From assembly GCA_020639195.1 (NCBI GenBank), contig JACKHB010000002.1, positions 496,001 to 560,000 of the forward strand: a stretch of 64,000 nt of DNA. Direction: 5' to 3'. The notes beneath the pieces are model-generated. The model was given only the letters and a program-made list of their open reading frames with translations, was not told where the DNA came from and searched no databases. This DNA comes from Phycisphaeraceae bacterium. Lineage in GTDB: Bacteria; Planctomycetota; Phycisphaerae; Phycisphaerales; UBA1924. Positions 17,855 through 26,004 of this stretch are shown one piece after another (the stretch's first letter is position 1; each line of letters starts with the position of its first letter). Position numbers and translations under genes: made by a program.

Positions 17855-17866
17855 TTAGCCGGCTGA

Positions 17867-18415
17867 TCAGGGCCACATCGACGCGAAGGCTCCCGCGGTC
17901 AGCAGGCCGTACACCAGGCCGTCGATGATGTCATTGATGATCATCTTGTAGGGCTTCTGGAACCAGATCACGTTGCTGATGCCGCCGAGGCTGTACGCCG
18001 CGAAGGCAGTGGCGCCAACCAGTTGAAACACTCTGAGGTACGACGCCCCATCGACGAGCGCGTGGCGGGCGATGTAGGCCACAACGGACGAGATGATGAG
18101 GTACACGACGAACGACAGCGCCATGCACAGCCCCATCGATCGACGCGGGTGGGGGAACACGACGATGAGCCCGGCCGGGCCCTCCATGTAACGAGTGCGC
18201 TGCTCGGGGTCCTTCATGCTCGAGTGGTCGCAGTACGGCGCCATGTACTGGCCTGCGGGCGCACCCGCGATGGCGTCGATCGCCCCCTGCTCGTTGGGGA
18301 GCTTCTGGAACTCCTTGCGCCGGTGCGGCATCGCCATCCAGATGACCGCCGAGGCAATGAACACCAGCACCGAGGCGACGAGGATCGGCAGCCAGAGGTC
18401 GGTCAGGAACTCCAC
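17867..18415 (-). CDS. Hypothetical four-helix integral membrane protein
   Basis: From GTG 18415 the 182-residue product begins MEFLTDLWLPILVASVLVFI and has four predicted membrane helices: residues about 4-25, 95-117, 128-150 and 157-180. A 65-residue hydrophilic segment (about 28-93) between helices 1 and 2 contains the family-like stretch MPHRRKEFQKLPNEQGAIDA. AAAGGGGGC lies just upstream of the GTG and supports this start; the longer frame would overlap the divergent oxidoreductase gene. No named function is recognised; it is a conserved-type membrane protein. It is convergent with the protease gene. Confidence 0.8.
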   Translation of the reverse strand: MEFLTDLWLPILVASVLVFIASAVIWMAMPHRRKEFQKLPNEQGAIDAIAGAPAGQYMAPYCDHSSMKDPEQRTRYMEGPAGLIVVFPHPRRSMGLCMALSFVVYLIISSVVAYIARHALVDGASYLRVFQLVGATAFAAYSLGGISNVIWFQKPYKMIINDIIDGLVYGLLTAGAFASMWP

Positions 18416-18510
18416 GGTGTGCCCCCTTTCGCAGGCCGGCCCCGCACCGGTCGACCGAGAATACCACGATGCGGCCCGCAGCGCGGTATGCTGCCTTCCC
18501 GGAGGGCAGC

Positions 18511-19785
18511 ATGGCACAGCACATCACTCGTCGATCGGTTCTTGGCGCGGGAGTCGCCGCGGCGGCCTCGCCGCTCTTCCTGCCCAGAGCCGTCCTTGGC
18601 GGCGTCGGGCGCATCGCCCCGAGCGAGACGATCGCGGTGGGCTTTCTCGGCATGGGCATCCGGGCGAGGGAGCTGCTTGGCGGATTCCTGCCCCACCCCG
18701 ACCTGCGGGTCGTCGCGGTCTGCGACGTGGACACCCGGCGCCGCGAGGACGCCAAGGGGCGCATCGATCGGCACTACGGCAACTCGGACTGCGCGATGTA
18801 CACGGACTATCACGACGTGCTCGCACGGCGCGACATCGACGCCGTGGCGATCTGCACGCCCGACCACTGGCACACGATCATGGTGGTGGACGCCTGCAAG
18901 GCGGGCAAGGACATCTACTGCGAGAAGCCGCTGACGCTCAGCCTCCTGGAATCGAAGGCGATGATCGACGCCGTGCGGGCCACCGGCCGCATCTTCCAGA
19001 CCGGCAGCCAGCAGCGGACCGAGTATGACCACAGGTTCGTGACCGCGTGCGAGTACGTCCGCAACGGAAGGATCGGCCGCCTGCTCAACGTGAACGTCGG
19101 CGTGGGCGACCCCGCCGGCTGGTGCGATCTGCCCGCCGAGGCCGTGGAGCCAGGCCTTGAGTGGGACCGCTGGCTGGGGCCCGCGCCGCTGCGCCCATAC
19201 AACAGCGTGCTGAGCCCTCGGGGCATCAATAACTTCTACCCGGCGTGGCGCGGCTATCGCGAGTATTCGGGCGGGTACTTCACCGACATGGGCGCCCATC
19301 ACTACGACATCGCGCAGTGGGGCATGGGCATGGACCACTCCGGGCCGGCCGAGGTGCGCCTGGGACGCGACGGCTCGCGCACGCGCGGCGCGAAGTTGAT
19401 CTTCGACAACGGCGTGGTGATCACCCACGGCGGCCCCAGCGGCACGACCTTCATCGGCACCGATGGGCTGATCCACGTGGACCGCGGGAGGCTGGTCAGC
19501 GTGCCCGACGGAGTGCTCACGACCCCGCTGGGCGACGGCGATCTGCGCCTGCCGCGCCACAAGAATCACCTGTCCAACTGGGTCGATTGCCTTCGCTCCC
19601 GAGAACTGCCGATCTGCGATGTCGAGATCGGCGCGCGGACGATCGCGCTGTGCCACCTCTGCAATCTCGCGTACTGGCACGGACGCGGGTTCGGCTGGGA
19701 CGCCCGGGCGTGGCGGCTCACCGACGCCGATCCGATGCTCATGGATTACGAGCGACGTGAGGGGTACGAGTTGCCGAGCCTGTGA
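18511..19785 (+). CDS. Gfo/Idh/MocA family oxidoreductase with twin-arginine signal
   Basis: A 424-residue NAD(P)-dependent oxidoreductase. The N-terminus (MAQHITRRSVLGAGVAAAAS) has the twin-arginine motif and hydrophobic stretch of Tat-exported planctomycete members. The Rossmann fold follows as IAVGFLGMGIRARELL, then RVVAVCDVD. The conserved EKP of the family is CEKPLTLSLLESKAM. The C-terminal beta-sheet dimerisation domain carries GGYFTDMGAHHYDIAQWGMG, with the His pair near the substrate site. These enzymes oxidise or reduce sugars, inositols or their derivatives; the substrate is unknown. ATG 18511 is chosen because GGAGGGC precedes it and the signal begins there. It lies 25 bp from the convergent GH95 fucosidase gene. 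Confidence 0.93.
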   Translation: MAQHITRRSVLGAGVAAAASPLFLPRAVLGGVGRIAPSETIAVGFLGMGIRARELLGGFLPHPDLRVVAVCDVDTRRREDAKGRIDRHYGNSDCAMYTDYHDVLARRDIDAVAICTPDHWHTIMVVDACKAGKDIYCEKPLTLSLLESKAMIDAVRATGRIFQTGSQQRTEYDHRFVTACEYVRNGRIGRLLNVNVGVGDPAGWCDLPAEAVEPGLEWDRWLGPAPLRPYNSVLSPRGINNFYPAWRGYREYSGGYFTDMGAHHYDIAQWGMGMDHSGPAEVRLGRDGSRTRGAKLIFDNGVVITHGGPSGTTFIGTDGLIHVDRGRLVSVPDGVLTTPLGDGDLRLPRHKNHLSNWVDCLRSRELPICDVEIGARTIALCHLCNLAYWHGRGFGWDARAWRLTDADPMLMDYERREGYELPSL

Positions 19786-19809
19786 CGGCGAGCGCCCGCC
19801 GTCGGGTGG

Positions 19810-22596
19810 TCATGGCGTCGCGGCCGGCCATCGGGTGAACGTCAGCAGGTATTCCTGCCCCATGTGCAACCGCAATTCGAGACGATCCTCGAACCACTGT
19901 TGCTCTGCGTGCCTGTCGCTCGAGAACAGGGCGCCCTGGGCCGATTCCGGCAGGCGTATCGAGATGGACTGATCGCTCGATGGCCGAAGCGAGGCGGAGG
20001 TCAGGCGCCCCTCGTCCCACGAGAGATCCACCACGATCCCGGCGCGAGCCACGAGCCCTTTGATGTTTCCCCGGGGCCACGCCGCGGGAAGCGCTGGGAG
20101 GAACTCGAGGCGATCGGCGTGCGATTGCAGCAGCATCTCGGCGATGCCGGCGGTGGCGCCGAAGTTGCCATCGATCTGGAACGGCGGATGGTCATCGAAG
20201 AGGTTGGGAAGCGTTGACTTCGCCAGCAGCAGCCGGATGTTCTCGTGGGCCTGATCGCCGTCGCCCAGGCGCGCGAAGAAGTTGATCAGCCACGCGCGGC
20301 TCCAGCCCGTGTGCCCGCCGCCCTGGGCGAGGCGAGCTTCGATCGACCTCCTCGCTGCCTGGAACGCTTCGGGACTCGAGCGAGTGATGTCGTCGCCCGG
20401 ATGCAGGGCGTAGAGATGCGACATGTGCCGGTGGCCCGGCTCGGCCTCCTGGTACGGCTGGGCCCATTCCCGCAGCCGCCCATCGTCGCCAACAACGATG
20501 CCCGGTGCGAGCCTGGCCCGAGCGGCACGAACATCCTCGAGCGCGGCGTCCTCTGAGCCGATCGCCTCGCCCGCCTCAATCACCATGTCGAAAACATCGG
20601 CGATGATCTGCTGGTCCATCGAACCGCCCATCGACAGGCTGAGCCGCTTGCCGCCGAGCACATACGTGTTCTCGGGGCTGGTGCTCGGGCCCGACACGAG
20701 GCGGCCGGACTCATCGGGGGTCAGCCAATCGAGGTAGAACAGCGCACACTCGCGCAGGAAGGGAAAGGCCCGCTCTCTCAGGAACGCCTCGTCGTTTGTG
20801 AATCGCCAGTGCTCGTAGAAGTGGCGGCTCATCCACCCTGCCGCGTGGGGCCACATGCCCCAGACGGGCTGGCCCGTGAGACCCGTCCAGAGCCAGACGT
20901 CGGCCTCGTGGCCCATGGTCACGCCCCGGCAGCCCATCTGCCTGGCGAGGTCTCTCCCGGAGGGCAGCATCGCTTCCATGTAGTCGAACAGCGGACCGGC
21001 GCAATCAGACAGATTGGTCGCCTCGGCGGGCCAGTAGTTCATCTGCAGGTTGATGTTGAGGTGATAGTCCGCGTTCCACGGCGCCTCGATGTGCTCGCTC
21101 CAAAGGCCCTGCAGGTTCGCCGGCAGATCTCCGGGGCGCGATGAACTGATGAGCAGATACCGTCCATACTCGAACAGCAGCGCCTCGAGGCCGGGATCGG
21201 TCGCGCCCTCACGAACCCGGCGAAGCCGCTCGTCGGTGGGCAGGCTGATTGGACCCCCACCAAGGTCCAGCCGGCAGCGCTCGAAGATCGGCCCGTAGTC
21301 ATCGAGATGATCGCCGAGAAGGCCGTCAAAGCCCTTGGCTCGGGCCGACTCGAGCTGCGCAGCGCACGCGCGCACGCGATCGCGGGTCAGCGGGGTTGTG
21401 GGATCCTCGGCGTTGTAGTCGCTCGCCGCGGCGATCAGCAGGAGCGCCGAGTCGGCGCCCCGGACCTCGATCGTGCGGTCGCGGGTCGCCATGCTTCCGC
21501 CCTCGGGCAGGACGTCGAGAACGGCGTTGAACCGAACACCCATGTGATCGGTGCCATGGCTGGCTCGCCCGCCGAGCACCAGCCGCTCGGCCGAAGACGA
21601 ATAGCCCAGTGCCCCTTCGGGGCGGCTGAGCCAGGCGTCAAAGTCGATCGACCCCGGGCGGCTGGCGGTCAGGCGCATGACGATGACGCCGTCTGGATGG
21701 CTGGCGAACATCTCTCGCCTGTAGCCCACGCCCCCGAGCTTGTACTCGACGACCGAGAGCGCGCGCTCAAGGTTCAGATGACGGGCATATACCCGGGGCA
21801 CTCCCGACGAGGCCAGCAGGGTCTCGCGCGTGAAGTTGCCCGGTCCGCCGACGTTGCTCGCCGCGATGCACAGGACGTTTCGGCCCGGCCGGACCCCTGC
21901 GGCAATCGAGTGCCGGCTGGGCTTGGACCAATCGTGCGTCTGGCCGACCTCCACGCCGTTGAGCACGATGATGGAGTCGTCGTCGATCGGCCCGAGGCGC
22001 AGCTCGTCGTAGTCGCGGGCCTGGGCCTCGGTCAGGTCGAATTCGACCCGGAACGTCGCGGTCGTCCGCTCGGGGAGCACAATGCCTCCGGCGTCGGCGA
22101 TTTCTGGCCAGCGGGCGTCGAACGCTGGGTCGAGCTGCGCGAGATCCGGGCGCGGCAGATTCGGCCCGCGCTTCCACCCCGTGAGCTCGATCGGCACCGG
22201 CGGTGCCCCGCGCTCATGATGAAACCGGAGGTTGAGGTCTCCGAGCGTCTGGTAGCTTCGCGGCGAGATCCGCGGAGCCATGAAGCGCTCCGCGATGATT
22301 CGCTGGCCTTCGGCGTTGTCCCCTCGCGCAAAGGCACCCCGCGCATCGGCCAGCGCCGCCTCGAGTCCTTCGGGATGACGCGGCACGGGCGGTCCCGCCC
22401 AGATCGTCTCTTCGTTCAGCTGGATGCGCTCGGCGTCCACGCCGCCGAAGACCATCGCGCCGAGCCGGCCGTTTCCGATCGGCAGCGCCTCGGTCCACGT
22501 CGACGCGGGGCGCGAGTACCACAGGATGTCCGCATCCTGCGCCCTTGCCTGGATCGCGCTCATCGCCGCCAGCACGCCGATCCACACCCTTGCCAT
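19810..22596 (-). CDS. GH95 alpha-L-fucosidase with inserted galactose-binding-like domain, secreted
   Basis: GH95 enzymes hydrolyse alpha-1,2-linked and related fucosides by inversion. After a signal peptide (to about ARAQ, residue 20) comes WTEALPIGNGRLGAMVFGG. Catalytic elements are HLNINLQMNYW (the two Asn, about 512-514), STSPENTYV (general acid Glu near residue 640) and FQIDGNFG (base-activating Asp near residue 808). Between TLGDLNLRFH (about residue 118) and YARHLNLERAL (about 265) lies an extra segment with LPERTTATFRVEFDL, LRLGPIDDDSIIVLNG and GRNVLCIAASN. It resembles the galactose-binding domain inserted in sialate O-acetylesterases and is not part of the usual GH95 plan. ATG 22596 has GGGAGAG upstream. 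At 928 residues it is long for GH95, in line with the insert. Confidence 0.93.
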   Translation of the reverse strand: MARVWIGVLAAMSAIQARAQDADILWYSRPASTWTEALPIGNGRLGAMVFGGVDAERIQLNEETIWAGPPVPRHPEGLEAALADARGAFARGDNAEGQRIIAERFMAPRISPRSYQTLGDLNLRFHHERGAPPVPIELTGWKRGPNLPRPDLAQLDPAFDARWPEIADAGGIVLPERTTATFRVEFDLTEAQARDYDELRLGPIDDDSIIVLNGVEVGQTHDWSKPSRHSIAAGVRPGRNVLCIAASNVGGPGNFTRETLLASSGVPRVYARHLNLERALSVVEYKLGGVGYRREMFASHPDGVIVMRLTASRPGSIDFDAWLSRPEGALGYSSSAERLVLGGRASHGTDHMGVRFNAVLDVLPEGGSMATRDRTIEVRGADSALLLIAAASDYNAEDPTTPLTRDRVRACAAQLESARAKGFDGLLGDHLDDYGPIFERCRLDLGGGPISLPTDERLRRVREGATDPGLEALLFEYGRYLLISSSRPGDLPANLQGLWSEHIEAPWNADYHLNINLQMNYWPAEATNLSDCAGPLFDYMEAMLPSGRDLARQMGCRGVTMGHEADVWLWTGLTGQPVWGMWPHAAGWMSRHFYEHWRFTNDEAFLRERAFPFLRECALFYLDWLTPDESGRLVSGPSTSPENTYVLGGKRLSLSMGGSMDQQIIADVFDMVIEAGEAIGSEDAALEDVRAARARLAPGIVVGDDGRLREWAQPYQEAEPGHRHMSHLYALHPGDDITRSSPEAFQAARRSIEARLAQGGGHTGWSRAWLINFFARLGDGDQAHENIRLLLAKSTLPNLFDDHPPFQIDGNFGATAGIAEMLLQSHADRLEFLPALPAAWPRGNIKGLVARAGIVVDLSWDEGRLTSASLRPSSDQSISIRLPESAQGALFSSDRHAEQQWFEDRLELRLHMGQEYLLTFTRWPAATP

Positions 22597-22670
22597 GCGT
22601 CTCTCCCTAGACTGCGAGATCGTCGGAGCGAGCATACCCGATCGGCGCACCTCTCTCGAAGGAGCCCGCC

Positions 22671-22916
22671 ATGCAGTTCTTGTACTTCCTGCTCATCGGA
22701 CTCGCGGCGGGCTGGCTCGCCGGACTCGTGCTCAAGGGGCGCGGATTCGGGCTCGTGGGCAACCTCATCGTTGGTGTGCTGGGGGCCGTCGCCGGCGGAT
22801 TCCTGTTCGGTCTGCTGGGCCTGCAGACCTCGAGCATGCTGGGCGAACTGGTCACCGCGACCATCGGAGCGATCGCGCTGATCGTCGTGATCGCGTTCGC
22901 GGTCAAGCCAAAGTAG
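22671..22916 (+). CDS. GlsB/YeaQ/YmgE family stress-response membrane protein
   Basis: An 81-residue hydrophobic protein with three membrane helices, beginning MQFLYFLLIGLAAGWLAGLV and containing KGRGFGLVGNLIVGVLGAVA. This matches the transglycosylase-associated (YeaQ/GlsB) family in length and motif. Members are often induced by general or envelope stress, but the molecular role is not settled. GAAGGAG precedes the ATG. It is divergent from the GH95 gene (74-bp gap) and ends 2 bp before the convergent GH29 gene, with no terminator between. Confidence 0.9.
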   Translation: MQFLYFLLIGLAAGWLAGLVLKGRGFGLVGNLIVGVLGAVAGGFLFGLLGLQTSSMLGELVTATIGAIALIVVIAFAVKPK

Positions 22917-22918
22917 GC

Positions 22919-24214
22919 CTACCCCGCGCGGAACATCGCCAGCCGACGGATCACCGGCTCGCCAGCGGAGCGCAGCACGCGGAGGCGCACCTGCGCCACC
23001 CGCCGCGGCGCAAAGCGATCGATCTTCATGTGCCCGATCGCGCTGCCTCGAGCGAGTTCGATCCAGCCGTCGGCGGTCAGCCCCTCGATCACGTACTCGC
23101 GGACGCGCTCGCCGAGCGTGATGTCCTCCTGCGTAATCACCGCATCGATCTCGACCGGCGCCGATGGAAAGAGCTCGACGCGATTACCCCTCCCCACCGT
23201 CTCGACGATCGGCCGGCCATAGCGCCGCCGGACCTCCGCGCCGAATTCCGCGGCTCGTGCCGCGTCGGCCTCGGGAATCCGCCCGCTTGGATCGGGCGTG
23301 TGGTTGAGCAGGAGCACCGCGCCGTGCCCCACGGACTGGTGGTACATGTCCATCAACTGCTCGACGCTCTTGAGCGTGTGCGCGTTGTCGGTCCGCCAGA
23401 ACCACGTGTTGCGCATCCTCGCGTCGCACTCGCTGGGCAGCCATCGCAGGCCGCCGGGGTCGCCATCGGCGGCCGTCAGCGTGCCCCATGTCTTGGGATC
23501 GAACCTCGCGCCGTTCCAGCACGGGTACGGCGCGACGCCGTCCTCGTTGCCCACCCACCGAATGCTGGCCCGCGGCCCCTGGAACACGATCGCGTGCGGC
23601 GCATGGGTGTCGAGAATGTCGCCCACATCGAACACCAACGAGCCGTCGAACCAGACTTCCATGATGTCGCCGTACCGGGTCAGCAACTCGGTCAGTTGCT
23701 CGCGGAACAGCGACTCGTACGCCGCCTGTGCCCCGGGATCGTCGGCGCGACCACCCACGCCCACGCCCTGCGAGCGATCCGCGGGCGACAGGTACACACC
23801 CAGGCCCATGCCCCTCCGACGGCACGACTCGGCCAGATCCCGCATCACATCGCCCGTCCCGCCGCGCCACGCCGCATGGCCCACGGAGTACTCGGTCGTG
23901 TCCGTCTGCCACCAGCAGAACCCACCGACGTGCTTGGCGACGAAGATGATGTGCTCCGCCCCCATCGCCTCGGCCACGTCCACCCACTGTTCGGTGTCAA
24001 GGCCGCTGGGGTCGATCTGGTCTAGAGGCGTGGAGAGGTCGTCGTACTCGAGATCCTGCCATGTGTTGGGCGCAAAGTGAATGAACATCGAGACCTCGTG
24101 ATCGTGCCACGCAGCCTGCTCGGGCGTTGGCCTCGGCAGCACCCTCGTCTGGGTAACTGGCTGCCCCGTCATGACGCCCACCAGGAACGCACCGGCCGTC
24201 GCCGCTCCCATCAT
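22919..24214 (-). CDS. GH29 alpha-L-fucosidase
   Basis: A retaining alpha-L-fucosidase of 431 residues. The TIM barrel starts WHDHEVSMFIHFAPNTW, includes the conserved IIFVAKHVGGFCWWQT, and places the nucleophile at Asp190 in MEVWFDGSL. A C-terminal beta-sandwich (from about 340) carries FSPS-type strands such as VIEGLTADGWIELARGSAI. A weak signal peptide (AATAGAFLVGVMTG) suggests export. Start ATG 24214 overlaps the DUF488 stop by four bases (ATGA) and has AGGAG eight bases upstream; the longer frame is antisense-like. It is the third gene of the osmC-DUF488-GH29 group. GH29 and GH95 enzymes lie back to back, with only the small membrane protein gene between. Confidence 0.93.
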   Translation of the reverse strand: MMGAATAGAFLVGVMTGQPVTQTRVLPRPTPEQAAWHDHEVSMFIHFAPNTWQDLEYDDLSTPLDQIDPSGLDTEQWVDVAEAMGAEHIIFVAKHVGGFCWWQTDTTEYSVGHAAWRGGTGDVMRDLAESCRRRGMGLGVYLSPADRSQGVGVGGRADDPGAQAAYESLFREQLTELLTRYGDIMEVWFDGSLVFDVGDILDTHAPHAIVFQGPRASIRWVGNEDGVAPYPCWNGARFDPKTWGTLTAADGDPGGLRWLPSECDARMRNTWFWRTDNAHTLKSVEQLMDMYHQSVGHGAVLLLNHTPDPSGRIPEADAARAAEFGAEVRRRYGRPIVETVGRGNRVELFPSAPVEIDAVITQEDITLGERVREYVIEGLTADGWIELARGSAIGHMKIDRFAPRRVAQVRLRVLRSAGEPVIRRLAMFRAG

Positions 24215-24573
24215 CGCAACATCTCCTCGACCACCGGCGCCAACACCCGTGCATGATTCCGCTGGGCCTCGCGCGAGCCGAACAGCAGCGTGACGACGCT
24301 CGACCCGCTCGCCGCGGACTTCAGCGGCTCGAACACCGTTGCGCTCATCGCCCCGATCTCCGATTCGTATCGTTCCCGGAAAGCCTCCCAGCCGATCTCG
24401 TCGGCGTGATACGCCCTTCGCAGCGCATCCGACGGCGCCGCGTCCTTCAGCCACAGGTCCACCCTCGCCCGCTCCCTGGTCATGCCCCGAGGCCACAGGC
24501 GATCAACCAGCACGCGCAGGCCATCGCCCCGCTCGGGCTCGTCGTAGACGCGCTTGATGCGCACCGCGGCCAT
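24211..24573 (-). CDS. DUF488 (YeaO-like) family protein
   Basis: The 120-residue product shows the family signature: VRIKRVYDEPERGDGLRVLV, then DRLWPRGMTRERARVDLWLK and ERYESEI. DUF488 proteins are small cytoplasmic proteins, often next to heme or redox genes, without an established reaction. The start ATG 24573 shares its A with the stop of the OsmC gene (TGATG), and its own stop overlaps the fucosidase start. Translation of the three genes is thus likely coupled, although no functional link between them is known. Confidence 0.9.
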   Translation of the reverse strand: MAAVRIKRVYDEPERGDGLRVLVDRLWPRGMTRERARVDLWLKDAAPSDALRRAYHADEIGWEAFRERYESEIGAMSATVFEPLKSAASGSSVVTLLFGSREAQRNHARVLAPVVEEMLR

Positions 24574-24965
24574 CACTCCTCCGACACCAGTTCCGTCTCG
24601 ATCTTCGGCGGATCGTGCAGCATGCGGTGCACCGGGCACTTGCCCGCAATCTCCAGGAGCCGCGCCCGCTGCGCCTCATCAAGGTCCCCGACGGCGTGCA
24701 TCGCGACGTGCAGCGTCGTGCCGTCCGACGCCCGGCGGACCGACACGTGCACATCCTCCAGCCGCCATCCCTTCCGATCGGCGTACATCTTCACCGTGAT
24801 CGCCGTGCACGACGCCAGCGACAGCAGCATCAGCTCCATCGGTGTCGGGCCGGTGTCCGTGCCGCCCTCGTCACGCGGCTCATCGGTCTGAACGACGTGC
24901 CACCGAGCCCGCCCCAGCGTGGGAAAGGCCTCGCGTCCGATCGATGCGACGACACGCTCATTCAC
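24573..24965 (-). CDS. OsmC family protein
   Basis: A 130-residue OsmC/Ohr-fold protein. Both reactive cysteines are present: the helix Cys in LMLLSLASCTAITVKM and the second in AGKCPVHRML. These form the peroxide-reducing pair in characterised OsmC/Ohr proteins, so a role in organic hydroperoxide or general redox defence is likely. This subgroup (YhfA-like, with GGTDTGPTPMELML) is distinct from Ohr proper. It is the first gene of the coupled osmC-DUF488-GH29 set. The gap to the upstream lipoprotein gene is only 4 bp, so that gene may lead the operon. Confidence 0.9.
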   Translation of the reverse strand: MNERVVASIGREAFPTLGRARWHVVQTDEPRDEGGTDTGPTPMELMLLSLASCTAITVKMYADRKGWRLEDVHVSVRRASDGTTLHVAMHAVGDLDEAQRARLLEIAGKCPVHRMLHDPPKIETELVSEE

Positions 24966-24969
24966 GCCC

Positions 24970-25434
24970 TTAGCCGCCGACGAACTCCATGTTGCGGATC
25001 ATGTCGCCCAACTGGCCGAGTTGCCCGCCCTCGACCAGCCGCCTGATCTCGCCCTTGAGCTCCTCGACGATCGGCCCGATCTCGTCGCCGAACATCTCGT
25101 TGAGGGCCGAACGCGTTTCGGGCGGCTCCTGCCGATACTGCCCGAGATACCCCTTGATCGAATCCACGATCGGCTTGACCTGCGGCGCCGCCGCGACCGC
25201 CGATGTCAGCCCATCCACGTTGGACAGCTTGTCCTTGAGCTGTCCGAGATCGCCCATGTACTTCTGGAACGCGTCCTTGGCGGCCTGCGACACGCTCGCC
25301 GCGGCTTCCTTGGCCTTCTCCTTGCCCTGCTTGACCGCGTCCTTGACCTTCTCCTGGGTGGTCTTGGGCTCCTCCTTCTTGCACGCGGTGAGCGCGAGAC
25401 CCGATGCGAGAACGACCAACGCGGCGCGGATCAT
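24970..25434 (-). CDS. Small lipoprotein of unknown function
   Basis: The 154-residue product has a lipoprotein signal (MIRAALVVLASGLALTACKK, lipobox LTAC, Cys 18). After it comes a Lys/Glu/Ala-rich helical segment (KTTQEKVKDAVKQGKEKAKE) that looks coiled-coil, then amphipathic helices (LNEMFGDEIGPIVEELKGEI, RRLVEGGQLGQLGDMIRNME). The Lys/Glu periodicity resembles LEA-like or apolipoprotein-like helices. No catalytic motif is visible. The lysine pair after the Cys is compatible with retention in either membrane. It sits 4 bp before the OsmC gene. Confidence 0.8.
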   Translation of the reverse strand: MIRAALVVLASGLALTACKKEEPKTTQEKVKDAVKQGKEKAKEAAASVSQAAKDAFQKYMGDLGQLKDKLSNVDGLTSAVAAAPQVKPIVDSIKGYLGQYRQEPPETRSALNEMFGDEIGPIVEELKGEIRRLVEGGQLGQLGDMIRNMEFVGG

Positions 25435-25507
25435 GCTGTGCTCCTTGGAAGGTGCCGGCCGAACACACGCTTGAATCCTAGCGTCCGCGCCCGCCACCGG
25501 GCGGCCC

Positions 25508-25978
25508 TCACCATCTCAGCAATCGCTCCATCCACCGCGCGCCCTCCACCGGGCACGCGCCGTACGCCGGGATGTCCACAAACCCCATCGACTCGTACAG
25601 CCGGATCGCGCGATTCATCACCGGCAGCGTGTCCAGCCGCATGCGCTCGTACCCGCGCGCCCGCGCCTCGTCCATCACGCGCAACACAAGCTCGCGCCCC
25701 AGCCCGGAACCGCGCCACGCCGGGCGCACGAACAGCCGTTTCATCTCGCACGTCGCCCCATCGAGCTCATGAAGCGCGACGCACCCCGCATCATCCTCCC
25801 CATCGCGCGCCACCAGCATCGCCCCACGCGGCGGGGCGTATCGCCCCGGCAACGACGCGAGTTCCTCGTCGAACCCCCGGAAGCACAGGCTGAGTCCCAG
25901 CTCGCGCGCGTACTCCACCAGCAGCGAACGCATCGCATCCATGTCCGATGCGTGCACGATGCGCACCCCACCCGCCAT
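25508..25978 (-). CDS. GNAT family N-acetyltransferase
   Basis: A 156-residue acetyl-CoA-dependent acyltransferase. The acetyl-CoA-binding motif A is MKRLFVRPAWRGSGLGRELV (RGSGLG loop), followed by motif B-type MNRAIRLYESMGFVDIPAYG. The N-terminal strand-helix (VRIVHASDMDAMRSLLVEYA) is standard. The sequence as a whole fits the YhhY/PanZ-like single-domain group; the acceptor is unknown. ATG 25978 is chosen from the family start; the longer frame is antisense to the Msr gene. It lies 26 bp downstream of msrBA on the same strand and may be co-transcribed. Confidence 0.92.
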   Translation of the reverse strand: MAGGVRIVHASDMDAMRSLLVEYARELGLSLCFRGFDEELASLPGRYAPPRGAMLVARDGEDDAGCVALHELDGATCEMKRLFVRPAWRGSGLGRELVLRVMDEARARGYERMRLDTLPVMNRAIRLYESMGFVDIPAYGACPVEGARWMERLLRW

Positions 25979-26004
25979 CGCCGCTCTCCGCGCTCTCGCC
26001 TGGC

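Noticed and set aside
22424..24025. 533-codon plus-strand ORF antisense to the GH29 fucosidase
   Set aside because: The minus strand encodes the fucosidase with nucleophile and barrel motifs; the plus frame also crosses the glsB-like gene in another frame.
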